64,000 nucleotides of DNA from Plumapathes pennacea (taxonomy: Eukaryota > Cnidaria > Anthozoa > Antipatharia > Myriopathidae). Position numbers and translations under genes: made by a program. Below the pieces are notes generated by a model that saw nothing but the letters and a program-made list of their open reading frames with translations, was not told the DNA's origin and did not search any database. Positions 20,601 to 32,300 of this stretch are shown here, in pieces; position 1 is the stretch's first letter; every line of letters starts with the position of its first letter. The DNA lies in assembly GCA_964036295.1 (NCBI GenBank), contig OZ038464.1, forward strand, positions 26,809,008 to 26,873,007, in the 5' to 3' direction.

Positions 20601-22414
20601 CATTGATGTAGATATATGCTGAACGCCGTAAATAATAGGCCTTGTGACAGAAAACATACATACGTACACGCACACATTATTTCAGTGTCAAGTGTATTTA
20701 GCTGTAGAGCTAACTAGGGGACAAAGTGAGTGGCTCTTAAAAAAAAAAACGCTTGAGACTACAGCCAAAACATTCTTTATGACACTACAGCAAATCTACA
20801 TTATATCAAACTTGTGTTGATTCATCATGTTCAGCGTTGTGCGGAGTTTTTCTGCACTTTAAGCCGCATTCTGGTGCTAAAAACAAACTGTGATCGATAC
20901 TCTTAAGGCCGGCAATTCACACTGGACGCGTCGCGACACGCCGTAACTGCACGCGTTGTCGCGTTGAAATTAGCCCTAGTTCTATTTTTACGGCGTCGCT
21001 CTGAGTTGAGGAGTTGTCGCTATGTCGCGCCGTGTCCGGTGTGAATCGGATTGAAGGAATGACCGGGATCTAATTTTGTCGTGTTGTCACGTGCAGTTAC
21101 GGCGTGTCGCGACGCGTCCAGTATGAATTGGCCTTTAATAACCCCTAGAAGTCAATGCATGCACGTACGTTTGTAGTGTTAGCGCAGTTTGTAAAGTTTC
21201 AGGTTGTAATATAGTAGCTATTTTATTACTGGTTGCTGAATGAAACTTTTTATGTAGAAAAATAGAGATTGTGAGAAGTATCGAATCCAAAAATAGAACC
21301 ACACTAAACCTGCCATAGTGAATGAAAGTCACCATGCATGCATGCTGGTTTCGATCTTGCCAATGAGTCGATCGGGACTGAGGATATCGGCCGGAAAAAG
21401 AGTCTTGTTTCCTTTCCCCGTAGCTATTTTTACGGGTTGCACAGAATAGTTATGTCAGTTTTGCATGTATTTATTAGGCAAATTCGCTCAGTATCCTGGA
21501 CAAACTACCTTTACATATTCACTAAATTTATTATATCGCCATGCGCTTGACCCGGAAAAAACTGCAGTCAGTCGGAATGGCAACGGAAAAAAATTTCCTT
21601 AATCACTGATAAATTTTCTAAACAACCTTAAACGACAACCAGAAAGACCCTGTCAACAATTTAATATTTACCAGTACACACACTACAATGACGGTGCAAA
21701 CGACTAGAAGAAAGCATGCTAAAAATATTTTATGTACGATCCAATTATGCCGACTACTTTCGAGCATCAAAGTCAGTCAACTCCGCCTGCGGTTTGAAAT
21801 TTAGCATGCTTGAAACTAATCGGTTTCTCGATAAAATTGAAAATTTTGCAGCAAGAAGGTGACTCTTTTTATTGTTGTACTCTTATATTCTTAAAAGCAA
21901 AGCAAGTCGAACGCTGAAAATTACTGTCAGTCGATCATATGGCACATGCAACGTGTCGGTAATCACAACCAATTCTTCGACAAAAGCAAACTAAAAATTA
22001 CTATATAGTCGACGCTTACTAACCTTTTAGGTCGGGATCGTCTTTCAGGGTGTTAAGAAAATCTGAAAATCCTTCCTTTTCGTCGTCTGAAAACGAGTGC
22101 TTCGTTCCCTCCGCTGCGACTTCCGAAACCCCAGTCTCGTTCACGTCTTCTCGCTTGTCAATAACATTTCTGAACTTTTCTCCGACGGCTTCTGTGGACA
22201 ATTTAGCAAACAACTCCAGGAATGCGTCGAAATCTAACGACCTAGTCTCGGCTGCAATTTGCCGGAGCTTGAACTGAGGGACAACCTCGCCACGTTTCCT
22301 CATGATGTCGTCAAAGTCGTTGACTGTAATGGAGCCATCGTTGGCAAACTCGTCGAAATTGCTTCTCAGATCGTCAGTGTAAGTGCTGGAAAATGTGCTT
22401 GTTGGCTGTGCCAT
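17667..22414 (-). CDS. PLS3: plastin/fimbrin, actin-bundling protein, complete
   Basis: Five minus-strand exons: 22024-22414, 20147-20424, 19596-19814, 18829-19176 and 17667-18251, all GT-AG, 606 aa (human plastins are about 627-630). The N-terminal region (residues about 10-95) aligns with the EF-hand headpiece, and four calponin-homology domains in two tandem actin-binding modules follow, each module cross-linking one actin filament. Diagnostic phrases are [41 protein letters not shown] and [20 protein letters not shown]. Oddity: the first EF loop lacks the usual acidic residues (region [12 protein letters not shown]), and the second loop is shortened between AAET and LDFDAF, so calcium control is probably lost. 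Intron 1 holds a MITE, intron 4 a 58-base minisatellite. The start is divergent from the golgin gene. The symbol is by family; the gene cannot be assigned to one vertebrate plastin. Confidence 0.95.
18465..18735. repeat. 58-base minisatellite in plastin intron 4
   Basis: About five tandem copies of a unit containing ctctcgggaagcgccgaact, gtacacaaggacaagcgata and aaaatgcacgaactg, with a few per cent divergence and one short unit. Units abut without spacers. Confidence 0.9.
20903..21138. mobile_element. MITE with long GC-rich inverted repeats and TTAA ends
   Basis: TTAA at 20903-20906 and at 21135-21138 flank a 228-base unit. The left end reads ggccggcaattcacactgga then cgcgtcgcgacacgccgtaa; the right end is the inverse (ttacggcgtgtcgcgacgcg, tccagtatgaattggcc). 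About 50 terminal bases pair. The TTAA duplication is typical of piggyBac-type transposition. It lies in plastin intron 1. Confidence 0.8.
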
Positions 22415-23362
22415 TGATCACTGTGATGAGACCACACAAATCAAAACTTCTTCCGTCTGTTACCAATCTGTAAGTACTCACGGAATCGCGATCTCGGCAT
22501 ATAAAACTGCTACGCATGCGTGAGACCACGTGACAAATTTAAAAATAGAGTGTAAATAAATAAGTAAATAACACTCTTTTACATGTCTTTGCATGCATGC
22601 AACACGCGGCCGATGTTGGGAGAACGCGAGAAAATATTGATAATAAGAATTTCCGTGTCTTTGTTATTATTAATGAAAGATTTTAATGTGTGTTGATGTA
22701 TTGCTCTGAAATGGAGTTAAAAATTCTTATATTTTTTCTGAAATAAAGTAAGAGCTTTCAGAACAGGGCGGTAACAATCCCGTCCATTATCAAGATCCCC
22801 GCCCCCCGGATCAATATAATACAGATCACTGATAAGGAAAAGCTAAACCCAAAAAGTGGTCTGCAGTGCTTCAGCAATGTTATCGGGGTTTTTTATTTTA
22901 TTATTTTTCTTTTTCATTTTGTCATTTATAAGACGCTTTTATTGTAAGCTCTGTCCTCACAAAATTTAAGACAGTTCGGTAGTTTATACTTTAGACGGGA
23001 GAGAAAAAAAAGTTTCACATGGCAGAGTAACGTTTTGTTATTGTTGTCATGGAATACATAGTGTCGAGAGTACGTCGCGAAGAACAGGAAAAAGGCGGGG
23101 GAAAAGATCCCCTGCTGATGCAGCATACTTAAGTTAAAATCACACAGTGTGAAAACATTTCAATATTTCAGTTTTATTTCAGACATTCATCTAGACATTC
23201 ATCCCGTTGTCTTGAGTACTGTGGTCGCGTGTCAATGTCTGCTGACGTGTCAGGAACGCGATACGCATGTCACACCGTGCTCTTCTGAGCCTGCGCAGTC
23301 AATCCAAGATGGCGGGGAATTTGTGTGTGAAGAGATTAACTTAGGAAAGGAGCGGATAAAAC
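22415..23362. promoter_or_regulatory. divergent promoter region of plastin (-) and golgin (+)
   Basis: The 948 bases between the two start codons contain no gene. On the golgin side, ctgcgcag (23291-23298) resembles an NRF1 half-site, and aagatggcgg (23306-23315) is a textbook YY1 motif about 50 bases before the golgin ATG, as in many TATA-less housekeeping promoters. On the plastin side there is a CACGTG E-box at 22527-22532 next to a gcatgcgtga stretch. Promoter activity is inferred from position and motifs. Confidence 0.55.
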
Positions 23363-26300
23363 ATGTTTAAGAAATTAAAACAGAAGATAGAAGAGACAGA
23401 TGGTGAGCAGAGTCCCTTGAGAGCTCGCTCACGTCCAGCTGCAGATGGACAGGTGAGAATTAAGCGTTCACACGCTTGAATAGTTTCTGATCTTTTAGTG
23501 TGTTGCCAACTCGACCGAACAATATTGGCAGTTTTCTTGTGTTCTGTGGTTCTTTGATCTTCCATTAGTCGCCTAAGGTGATTTAAAATAAATTTCAGTT
23601 ACCGAGAGAGCAGAAGAATGGTGCACAAACCTCAGAAGCAGTGCCAAAAAAGTCAACACCAGATACAACATCGAGCCCTTCAAACACATCAACACCACCG
23701 GCGAATTCTCCCCAAACCAAAGGAAAGTCCACCCCTCAACAAGTTCTTGCTCGTGTGCAGCAGCTCTTAGAGGTAAGAATGAACGTTCTAATTTATCTCG
23801 GCGTTTTGAGTGCTTGTAATACTGTTTTGTATAGGACTTTTAAATTTCCGTCGTTTATACACCACTGTGATCGCAGTATATTGTGCCTTGTGTTTCTAAA
23901 CAAATGATATATGTAGTGCGATCTGATGATGTTCAAGTGTTAACACCGTTGTTTTCAAAAAGCTACCACATTATTTCAGTCGATTGTGGATTTGATCGAA
24001 ATTGATCGATACTAATCTACATCTGAACTGATCAGAATAATGTTACTGGCGCTTCATTTAAAATGTATGTAGTAAACAAGAGTGTAGTACCTGTAGACTA
24101 CGAAAAAAATGTGTCAGCTATCACCATAAAACTGGTGTGATACAGATTTTAATCTAAAATAATCACCTTCAGATAAAAGATTCAATCATTAACTAGACAT
24201 ACTACTCTGATTAAAAGAAAAAAATACATGATAAAAAGGAACAGCCTTTTACTTGTGAACTGTAATCAATAATTTATTTGTGTCAAATCAGATTTTTATT
24301 TACCAGTTTAATTTCTTTTTTTCTTATCTTTGATAGTGTCTGATTTATTACTTTTAACAGTAGTTCCACACATCCACACTGCACAACAGCTGTGTTTACT
24401 GTTTGTTATTTTTTTTATAATTCATATACTGTACAGTATTAGTGATAAATCAATTTTTTGAGAGTGACATGGTATCAGATGCTATGTTTTCCTGTCTGTG
24501 AGCAGCTCAAACAGAGTGTTATTTGAGTAACAGAGCTGACTTCAAGTATTAGAGCTATTAGACTGAGTTAATACATGGCTATAAAAACAGTGTACAAGGA
24601 AACATTCAGTATGAATGGTACACTGACTACATGCACTAGGAGTCACCTTCAGTGTATTAAGGTTATTCCTGTTAACTGGTTACATTTTGAGGGAAGTGTC
24701 TCACCTTTCATTTACTATGTACATGTCTGGTACCGAATGAGAAATATGGAGAACAAACATACAGTATGAGTGATTTCACATCATTCAGTACTTTACCCTG
24801 TTTGCAAGGGTTAATTTGTCTCAACCTACTGTTTATCATAAGACTGTGAAGATCTTTGCTGTGCATGTGCATAGTACAGGTAGCACTACATTTACACCCA
24901 AGTGCAAACCAAAAATGAATTATCTAATTCACTTGCTCTCAGCCAATGATATGCATAATTTTTAAAGCCATTCTGGTGTGATTTTAGTTCTCAGTATTTC
25001 CACTCAACAATCCAATAATAATATTATTGTTAATTATTGTTTATTTACAGACTGGAAGAGCACAGGATTCCAGAAATGGCAGTGAAGAAACAGACACTCC
25101 ATTAAAGACACCCAATCAAAAGAACTCAGGAGATGTGGAGACACCCAAGAGACATCTTGATCGCAAAGAATCTTTCCCACCTGCGAGTCCAGGCCCAAGT
25201 GAAAGGTCTGACTTGGATTCAGATGCTGAGTCTACCAGTAGTCATGATACCCCCCTCACCCCCCGGATTGAGGCATTGTCCAAAGAAGATGTTATTGCTT
25301 TGTATAGAAAGAAGGAGAGGACTTTGACGCGATACAAGACAAGGTTTTCAGAGGTACTATATACTGTATATGTCAATACTGTTAACCATGACTCACTAGC
25401 TCAGATAGTTCAGACATTACATGTATTTCTTTTTGAGCAAGTTGTTGGGAAAATATTTTGATGCCTAAGGAAAGCGGACAAAGCTTTCATCATACCCTGC
25501 CATTTATTTTATTACTTTGCTCATACTTTGTTAGTGCTGAGTATATTGTTTATTTCAGGTTGTTGATGCTTACAAGAATTTAAAGAAAGAGAATGAAAAA
25601 CTTGAGGTATGCACTCAGTGACAAATCTATATCAAAACAAAACTTTCAAACCGTGCACTGTCAAACACAGAATGTTTACTAATAGACTTTTGGGCACAAT
25701 GGAAATACAGTGCAGTGTATATCTGGGATAGTTTCTGTTGGCCAGTGTTTCTCATCATTACTATCTAACTCAAGGTAAATTTCCATCTCATGTGCAAGCC
25801 CTGTTTTTCTTGAGTGCAGCTATAGAAAGTGTTTTACAACAGTACATGGTAACTACAGTCAAATCCCGCTATTTCGAACTCGGTTAATTCTATGTCCTCG
25901 TTATTTTGAAGTCAAGCCGAATCCCCTTGGATTAGCTTGACTTGCTTGGTAATTTCAAAACCCCACTATTTCGAACTCTTTTTCATGTCCCATGGGACTT
26001 CGAAATAGCGGAGTTCGACTGTGTCTCACACATGTACTTGAGCCATTAGCACTCAAGTGCGCACCATAACTACAGTACAATTTTATATATTCTTGGTAAT
26101 TACTCAATTGTTTCACTAATTTTACCTCTGTCAATAACGTGACCTCCTGATACTCATATTGTTTTTATTGCCCCTGAGATTTTGAGTTGTCAGTATTCTA
26201 CCAGACATAGTATTGATCACTCAATGTTTTATGTTTCACAGAACACTCTGACCCAGAGCCAGGACAAGGGCCTGCGTAGGATATCAGAGATGAAAGAGGT

Positions 26301-29300
26301 CTGTTAAGTGTTGAAACAAAGTACAGGAACAGTAATTAATTGCACAGTGCATTTTTGGGGGTTCATGCAGCTTCATCTATGTGGGTTGTGTTTTCCAGAC
26401 CATTGAACTGGAGAAGCAAGCAAAGATGCATCTGGAGGAGACACTCAGATTGAATATTGAAGAGAAGGATGATATCATCAAGGCTTTAAAAACCCAGGTA
26501 CAGTCAGTGGAACCTCCCTGAGTGACCAACTCTCGTAAACCAGAGCACTAATACCAATATTGGTTTCTCAATCAAGTTACTATTAGTGAAACCTCTCCCA
26601 AGCAACCATCTCTCACAAGCAACTGCATCCACCTTTGAGGTTCACTGTTTGAGTCTTTCTATTGTTGTTGTTGTTGTTGTTGTTGTTATTGTTGTTGTTT
26701 TTTATCTCTGGCAAGTGACCACTCTGTGCACCCAAAGAGGAATTTTCTGAGGAAGGAGTAGCTAAGATGTAATATGCAATAAGATACAGTGTTGATTCCT
26801 TCTTTGTTTTGTTTGGCATTCAGAATCAGTTACTGAAAAAGGGATCCCAGATATCTCCAGAGTTTAAAGAAGCCAGTAGTCCAGATTCTGGGCTAGGTGA
26901 GTAGATAGAATTTTGTTACTTGTGAGATTCATTTGTCAGTAATCTTTTCCTGTGTTTTAGCTGGATGTATGTTGCTTTCTGCTCTGTGCATCCTCAAATA
27001 CTGGGCTGTGTTATTAATTCCAAGGCCCTCAAAGTGACGAAGAAAAAGCTGACAGGCGTATGTTACTTGAAAAGGTAAATGATCATTGTAAGGGCAAATA
27101 ACATAGTGTAAATGTAATAATTAGTTCAATATCATAACTGTAGTGTGACTTAGTTTGTTTGTTTGATATGAGTGTGAGATCAGCTGAATTAATATCAACC
27201 AAACCTGTGATGACCAGACATACTAGTACTTGCCAAATCCCAAAGCTTTGATCATGCCTTGTTTGTAGATTGATCATTTGCAAGCACTTGTTGATGACCA
27301 AGTAAGAGAACTAAGTGAACTCAAGGTGAGAATGCAGTGCCTTTTATTTAGAAGTAGTAACCCTAAAACTCTGGATCGTCACTCTATGAAACAAAAACCT
27401 TTACCAATCCTTAGTCAAGTTGCTATTAGTAAAACCTCTCCTACTGTAAGCGATCACAACCAGCCTTGAGTCTCGTTGTTAGATTTTTCTTTCTATGGTG
27501 TCTCTATGATCCACCGTGAAAACAGCAGGTTTGTATGTGTAGTGTATTTACAGTAGTTGTACTGACATATAAACATGCAGAGGAATACATGCACAAGTTT
27601 TGATATATCGCATTTCGCGTTAATATTTGCGTGCGCGTTATATCCGAACATCGTACGCGTTTGAAGTGCCAAACACCTGTGTACAAAATATAATTTCAAA
27701 CTTTTAGGGCCGATTTTTTAAACAATGTCTAACTTAGACCTGGTTTATCACCAAATTGAAGTTTAAACGGACGCCGTAAAACAGGGTTAGTAAAACGTTA
27801 AATTGCATTTTTAGAACATGGATCGGAGTCGGTTTATAAAGACGACGTTTGGCCGTTGTCCAGTAAGCATGGCTGTTGTTTAAATCTTGTTTAGACCAGG
27901 ACTTTCTTAACCGCGGTCTAAACCATGTTTAAAAAATCGGCCCTTAATGACTAAGTTGTGCAGAACTTATGCACTTATGAATTTTGAACCAATTTCCTAG
28001 CCAGCTTTCACAAATTCAAGATACATTACCCAAAATTACTCCGGAATAATTGTTCAGAAGATGCTGTGCGCATTTTTCATTCTGTATGCATTATGCTCCG
28101 CAATGTTCTGCGTGGGCCTACGCAAATCCACAGCAGTGAGACTTATGTTATGACCAAAATGTATAAATGTACACAACGTACATGAAGTCACTTTGAGCTT
28201 CATTTCTAATCGTTATCTTTGATGTTTTGGTGTGCTCACAGGATCAGTCGACCAATCAGGAGATGACGAGTAGTCAACACATGAAGGAGGCCAAGACACT
28301 GATCCTGAGACTGGAGCAGGAAAAGAAAACTGCCATCCAGGAAATGATGGACAACCTGCAGTCTGCTCTCAGCGACAAAGACGACGCTTTCAGGGAGAAC
28401 ACCAGTGTAAGTGCAAACACAGCCCTATCCCACACGTGTGCGTGCGTGTGTCTGCGTGCGTGTCTGTGTGCGTGTGCCTGCATGTGAGTGCTGACGTGTG
28501 TTTGCGTGTACGTGCGTGTCTGCGTGTGCCTGCTTGCGTCTGCACGCATGTGTCAGTGTGCGTGTGCCTGCATGGGAATGCTGGCGTGTGTTCGCGTGTA
28601 CGTGCGTGCGTGCATTTTCTTGTGTTCGTTCTGGAGTACTCCAAAACAGTTTCTGTAACAAGTTTTATATTCCCAGCCAGAGGGCAAAGGGTGCTTATTT
28701 AGATACATGTAGGTATATTACATTGGTTCTGAGTCCATTCAACCTCCCAACAGAAGACCCAGTAGTCACACTTTACACTAGGTTTTATTTTATAGTTCAG
28801 GAGTTGAATGTTTTCTAGTTTGAGTCAAATTTTCCTTTGGCAGTGAAAGAGTTGAGCTTGATGTTTTCAACCTTTTCGGTTTCAGATGAGACAAACCATT
28901 CAGGAACAGGAGGCGTTGATCAAGGAGATGAAAACAGAAAAAGACGAGTTCTTCCATCGCATGGAGAAATCCCTGGAGGAATCGGAGAAGAAGCGAGAAA
29001 TCGCCGAGCTGAAGAAAGAAAGGGAAATCCAGGCGCTGCAGGAGAAGTTTGATACCGTAAGAGTAGTCGAGGACAAGGAAAGGAAGACGTTAGTAGAGAA
29101 TCTCAAACGCGACAAGGCAGATGTTGTTGCTGTCGTACAGAAAGAGATCAGTGCAGCCAAGGACAAGGAGCTTCAGGAGATACTAGCCAAGAAAGAGAAA
29201 GAAGTGGAAGCCATGCTGCTTGCCAAGGAGGAATTGATGAAGGCTAAATTCGAGGAGAAGGTATGGTATGATTTGGTTGGTTTATCACACGGCTATGCTG

Positions 29301-32300
29301 GACAAACATTAAAAGATTTGGGTGACGTAGGACGTCTTACAGTACACCAATGTAATATATAAAAAAATGCTTCCGAAGGTTGCTGCACTTCCCAAAGAGT
29401 GCCCATTACATAGCTTCTGCGTGTACGACATTGTACTGTATATGACTCCAACATTGCTGTGATTTCTGGAGCTTCAATGATTGATTGGAAACTATCAATA
29501 TAGTTGATGTGTTCTAACTTGTGTTTTGATGACTACTGGTAGAACTTTTAACCTTGCGTATGAATAAGTGACTGGGAAGTAAATCTCTCCCTCAGTCAGG
29601 TTGTCACTTGTTGTTCTTGTTGCCACTGCTGCTGTTTGTTTCTTACTTTATTTATTTTTTGTGAAGTTAAAACTGGTACGTTCTCTCCAAAAATAGGTGC
29701 GAGAGGTTGAAATTGCGGTTGACGAAAAAGAACTTCAGAAGGAAGCAGCCTTGAAAGAGAAGGAGAAAGAGCTGCAGCAGCTGCGGGATCAGATCGACGA
29801 CGCAACGCAGCGCTTACAGGAACACGAGAAGCTGTCATGCAAAACGGAACAGGAACAAGCAGGGCTTGCCGCGGTTCTGCGAGGAGACCTCAACAAGGCT
29901 CTTACAGAGAAGGAAGGCAAGCAAAGCGTAGTTGGGTTTTGTAATGACTTTATCTCTTATAACTCCTGGTCATCCTTAACACGTGACTTTCACGTGATTC
30001 TGGTGGCAGTGAGATGTTTTGAAGCTCGTTTTCATTTACAAATGCTATTTTCACGTTGCATTGCACAGACGCAGACCAGAGGGCGGCAAAATCACAGCAG
30101 AAACTTCAGCAACAACAGGTAAGTTACAGCCCTCACAACTGCACGCACCCTTCCCGTAAACTTTGTGACTTTTTTTGTGATACCAGCTCTTAAGAGAACT
30201 AGATTAATTGTGTCGGCGCGGTGAAAAGAACGCCGAATAGACGTATCAATTGAAGGTTGATCGAGGTACTAGAACGCCGTAAGAGTAACAGTAGCTGACG
30301 TTTCGAGCGTTAGCCCTTCGTCAGAGCGAATGAGACTTTTGAAACTTTCTGACTTTTGGCCTATTCTGGAAAACAAGAAACTGAACTGAAATAAGCGATG
30401 TTTGAGTTGCTCCAGCTCTATGACGACCAATACTAAAACGAAACTACATTTCCATGTGTCATTTTTCTCTCACTTCTTTTTAAGGCCAAGATGATTGAGC
30501 TGGTCCAGCAGCACAACACGTTACTGAAGGAGAAAGACGAGGAACATCAGAAAATTTTGGCGAAAGCGAAGAAAATTCATCAGAATAAGATGAACGAACT
30601 TAACCAGAGCATAAAGAAAGCGGAACAAAGAGCGGCTGAGGTGGAGAAGCAGAGGAAGGCTGACCTGGAAGAGAAGGAGAAACAAATGGAGACCGAGAAA
30701 CAGTCGGAGCTGGCGAGGCTTTCCAAACGACAGGAGAGCAAAACGAACGAGATGAAGAAGATGGTAAAAGAGCTGAGAGCGAAGCTGTCGGGAAAAGAAG
30801 CTCAAGTCAAAGAGTTTGAAGAAAAGCTTAAAGACATCGAGGAGCGGTGTATAGCAAAGGAAAACGAAGTGAAAGAAAACTTCGACAGAAAGATTGCGGA
30901 AATGGAAAACCACATGCAGGAGCTTCGCCATGAGCTCAGTGGCAAAGACAAGAATGCAAAGGATATGGAAAACCAGGCAAAAAACATCGAGGCGACGAAG
31001 TCAAGCGAAATCCAGGAGTTGACGAAAGATTTTGATAATCGCATGAGAGAGAAGGAGAGGGAGCTTGTGGATTTTAAGGGAAAGTTCACGGAGAAGGATT
31101 ACTATTCTAAAGAGCTGGAGAAAAAACTGCAGGAGTTGAAAGACCAGAAAGACAAAGAAGTTCAGGCTACTCAGAAACAGGCGGAAGTCCGGATCGAACA
31201 ACTTGAAAGAGAGTTTACTGTGAAGAAGGAAGAAGAGACGAAATTGTTTCACTCCGAACAAGAGCAACGGTTGACTGTCGCCAAAGAACTTGAATCCAAA
31301 TTAGCAACTTTGGAGAGAGTTAACAATGAACTAGAGGAGTCCTTGAAACAATCGGCTGAGAATGAAGTAAAGCTGAAAGGAGATATGGAAAGTTTAAAAG
31401 GTGAATGTGAAAAGAAGATTGCGAACATGAAACAAAAGTGTCACGAAATCGTGAACAAACACCAGGAGGAGAAGCTTCTTATGGAAGAGAGAAGTTTAAA
31501 AGCGGAGGAAAGTTTAAAAGCGAAAAGTCAAGAGACAATTCTACAACTTAAAGAGAAGAACGAAGAAGATCTACAGAAATTGCGCGAGGAGACAACACTT
31601 ATTGTACAGCAAAACAAAGTAGAAATGGACAGAATTCGAGTAGAACTAAGTGAGAAACAAAAAGAACTTAATGAAAAGGATTCTCAAATCAAGGAATTTA
31701 GCGAACGACACCATGAACTAGAGAGCAAGGTAAGCGACAAAGACAAATTATTGCAAGAGAGAGAAGCTAGCATTGATCTTCTTAATCAGAAAAGCGCGCA
31801 GCTATCTTCGGAACTAACAGATCTGAACGAACAGAAAGAAAAGTCAGTGGAAGAACTTAGTAAGAGTATAACGCTGAGAGACGAGAAAATCGTAAAGCTG
31901 AAGGGACTGTTGAAAGAACAGCAGCAAACCGTAAGTGCAGCGAAAAAGAAACATCGAGAAGAGCTTGAGCAAAAGGAAAAAGAAGGCAAAGATATGTTGA
32001 AGCAGGCAGAGCAAGATTTCCGCCGAGCGCTGGCTGAGAGGGAAGACGCTTTGAAGAAAGAAATGATGGAACTGGCTCAACAGCGAGACTTGGGGATTGA
32101 AGACGTAACAGAGAGCTTAGAAAGGACGAAAAGGGAGCAGCTGGCTGCCATAGAGGACAGTCATCGTGCGGAAATAGCGGACATGAACCTGAACTGGGAA
32201 AAGAAGGTCGCTAGTGTGAGAAGAGAGGGCGAAGAAATGATGGAACGGTTCATCTCGGAGGCGCAGGAAAAAGAAGATTCCTTCCGACAAGAGATCTTCA

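Noticed and set aside
28274-28702. His/Thr/Arg-rich frames in golgin intron 10
   Set aside because: Generated by the GTGC-rich minisatellite on both strands.
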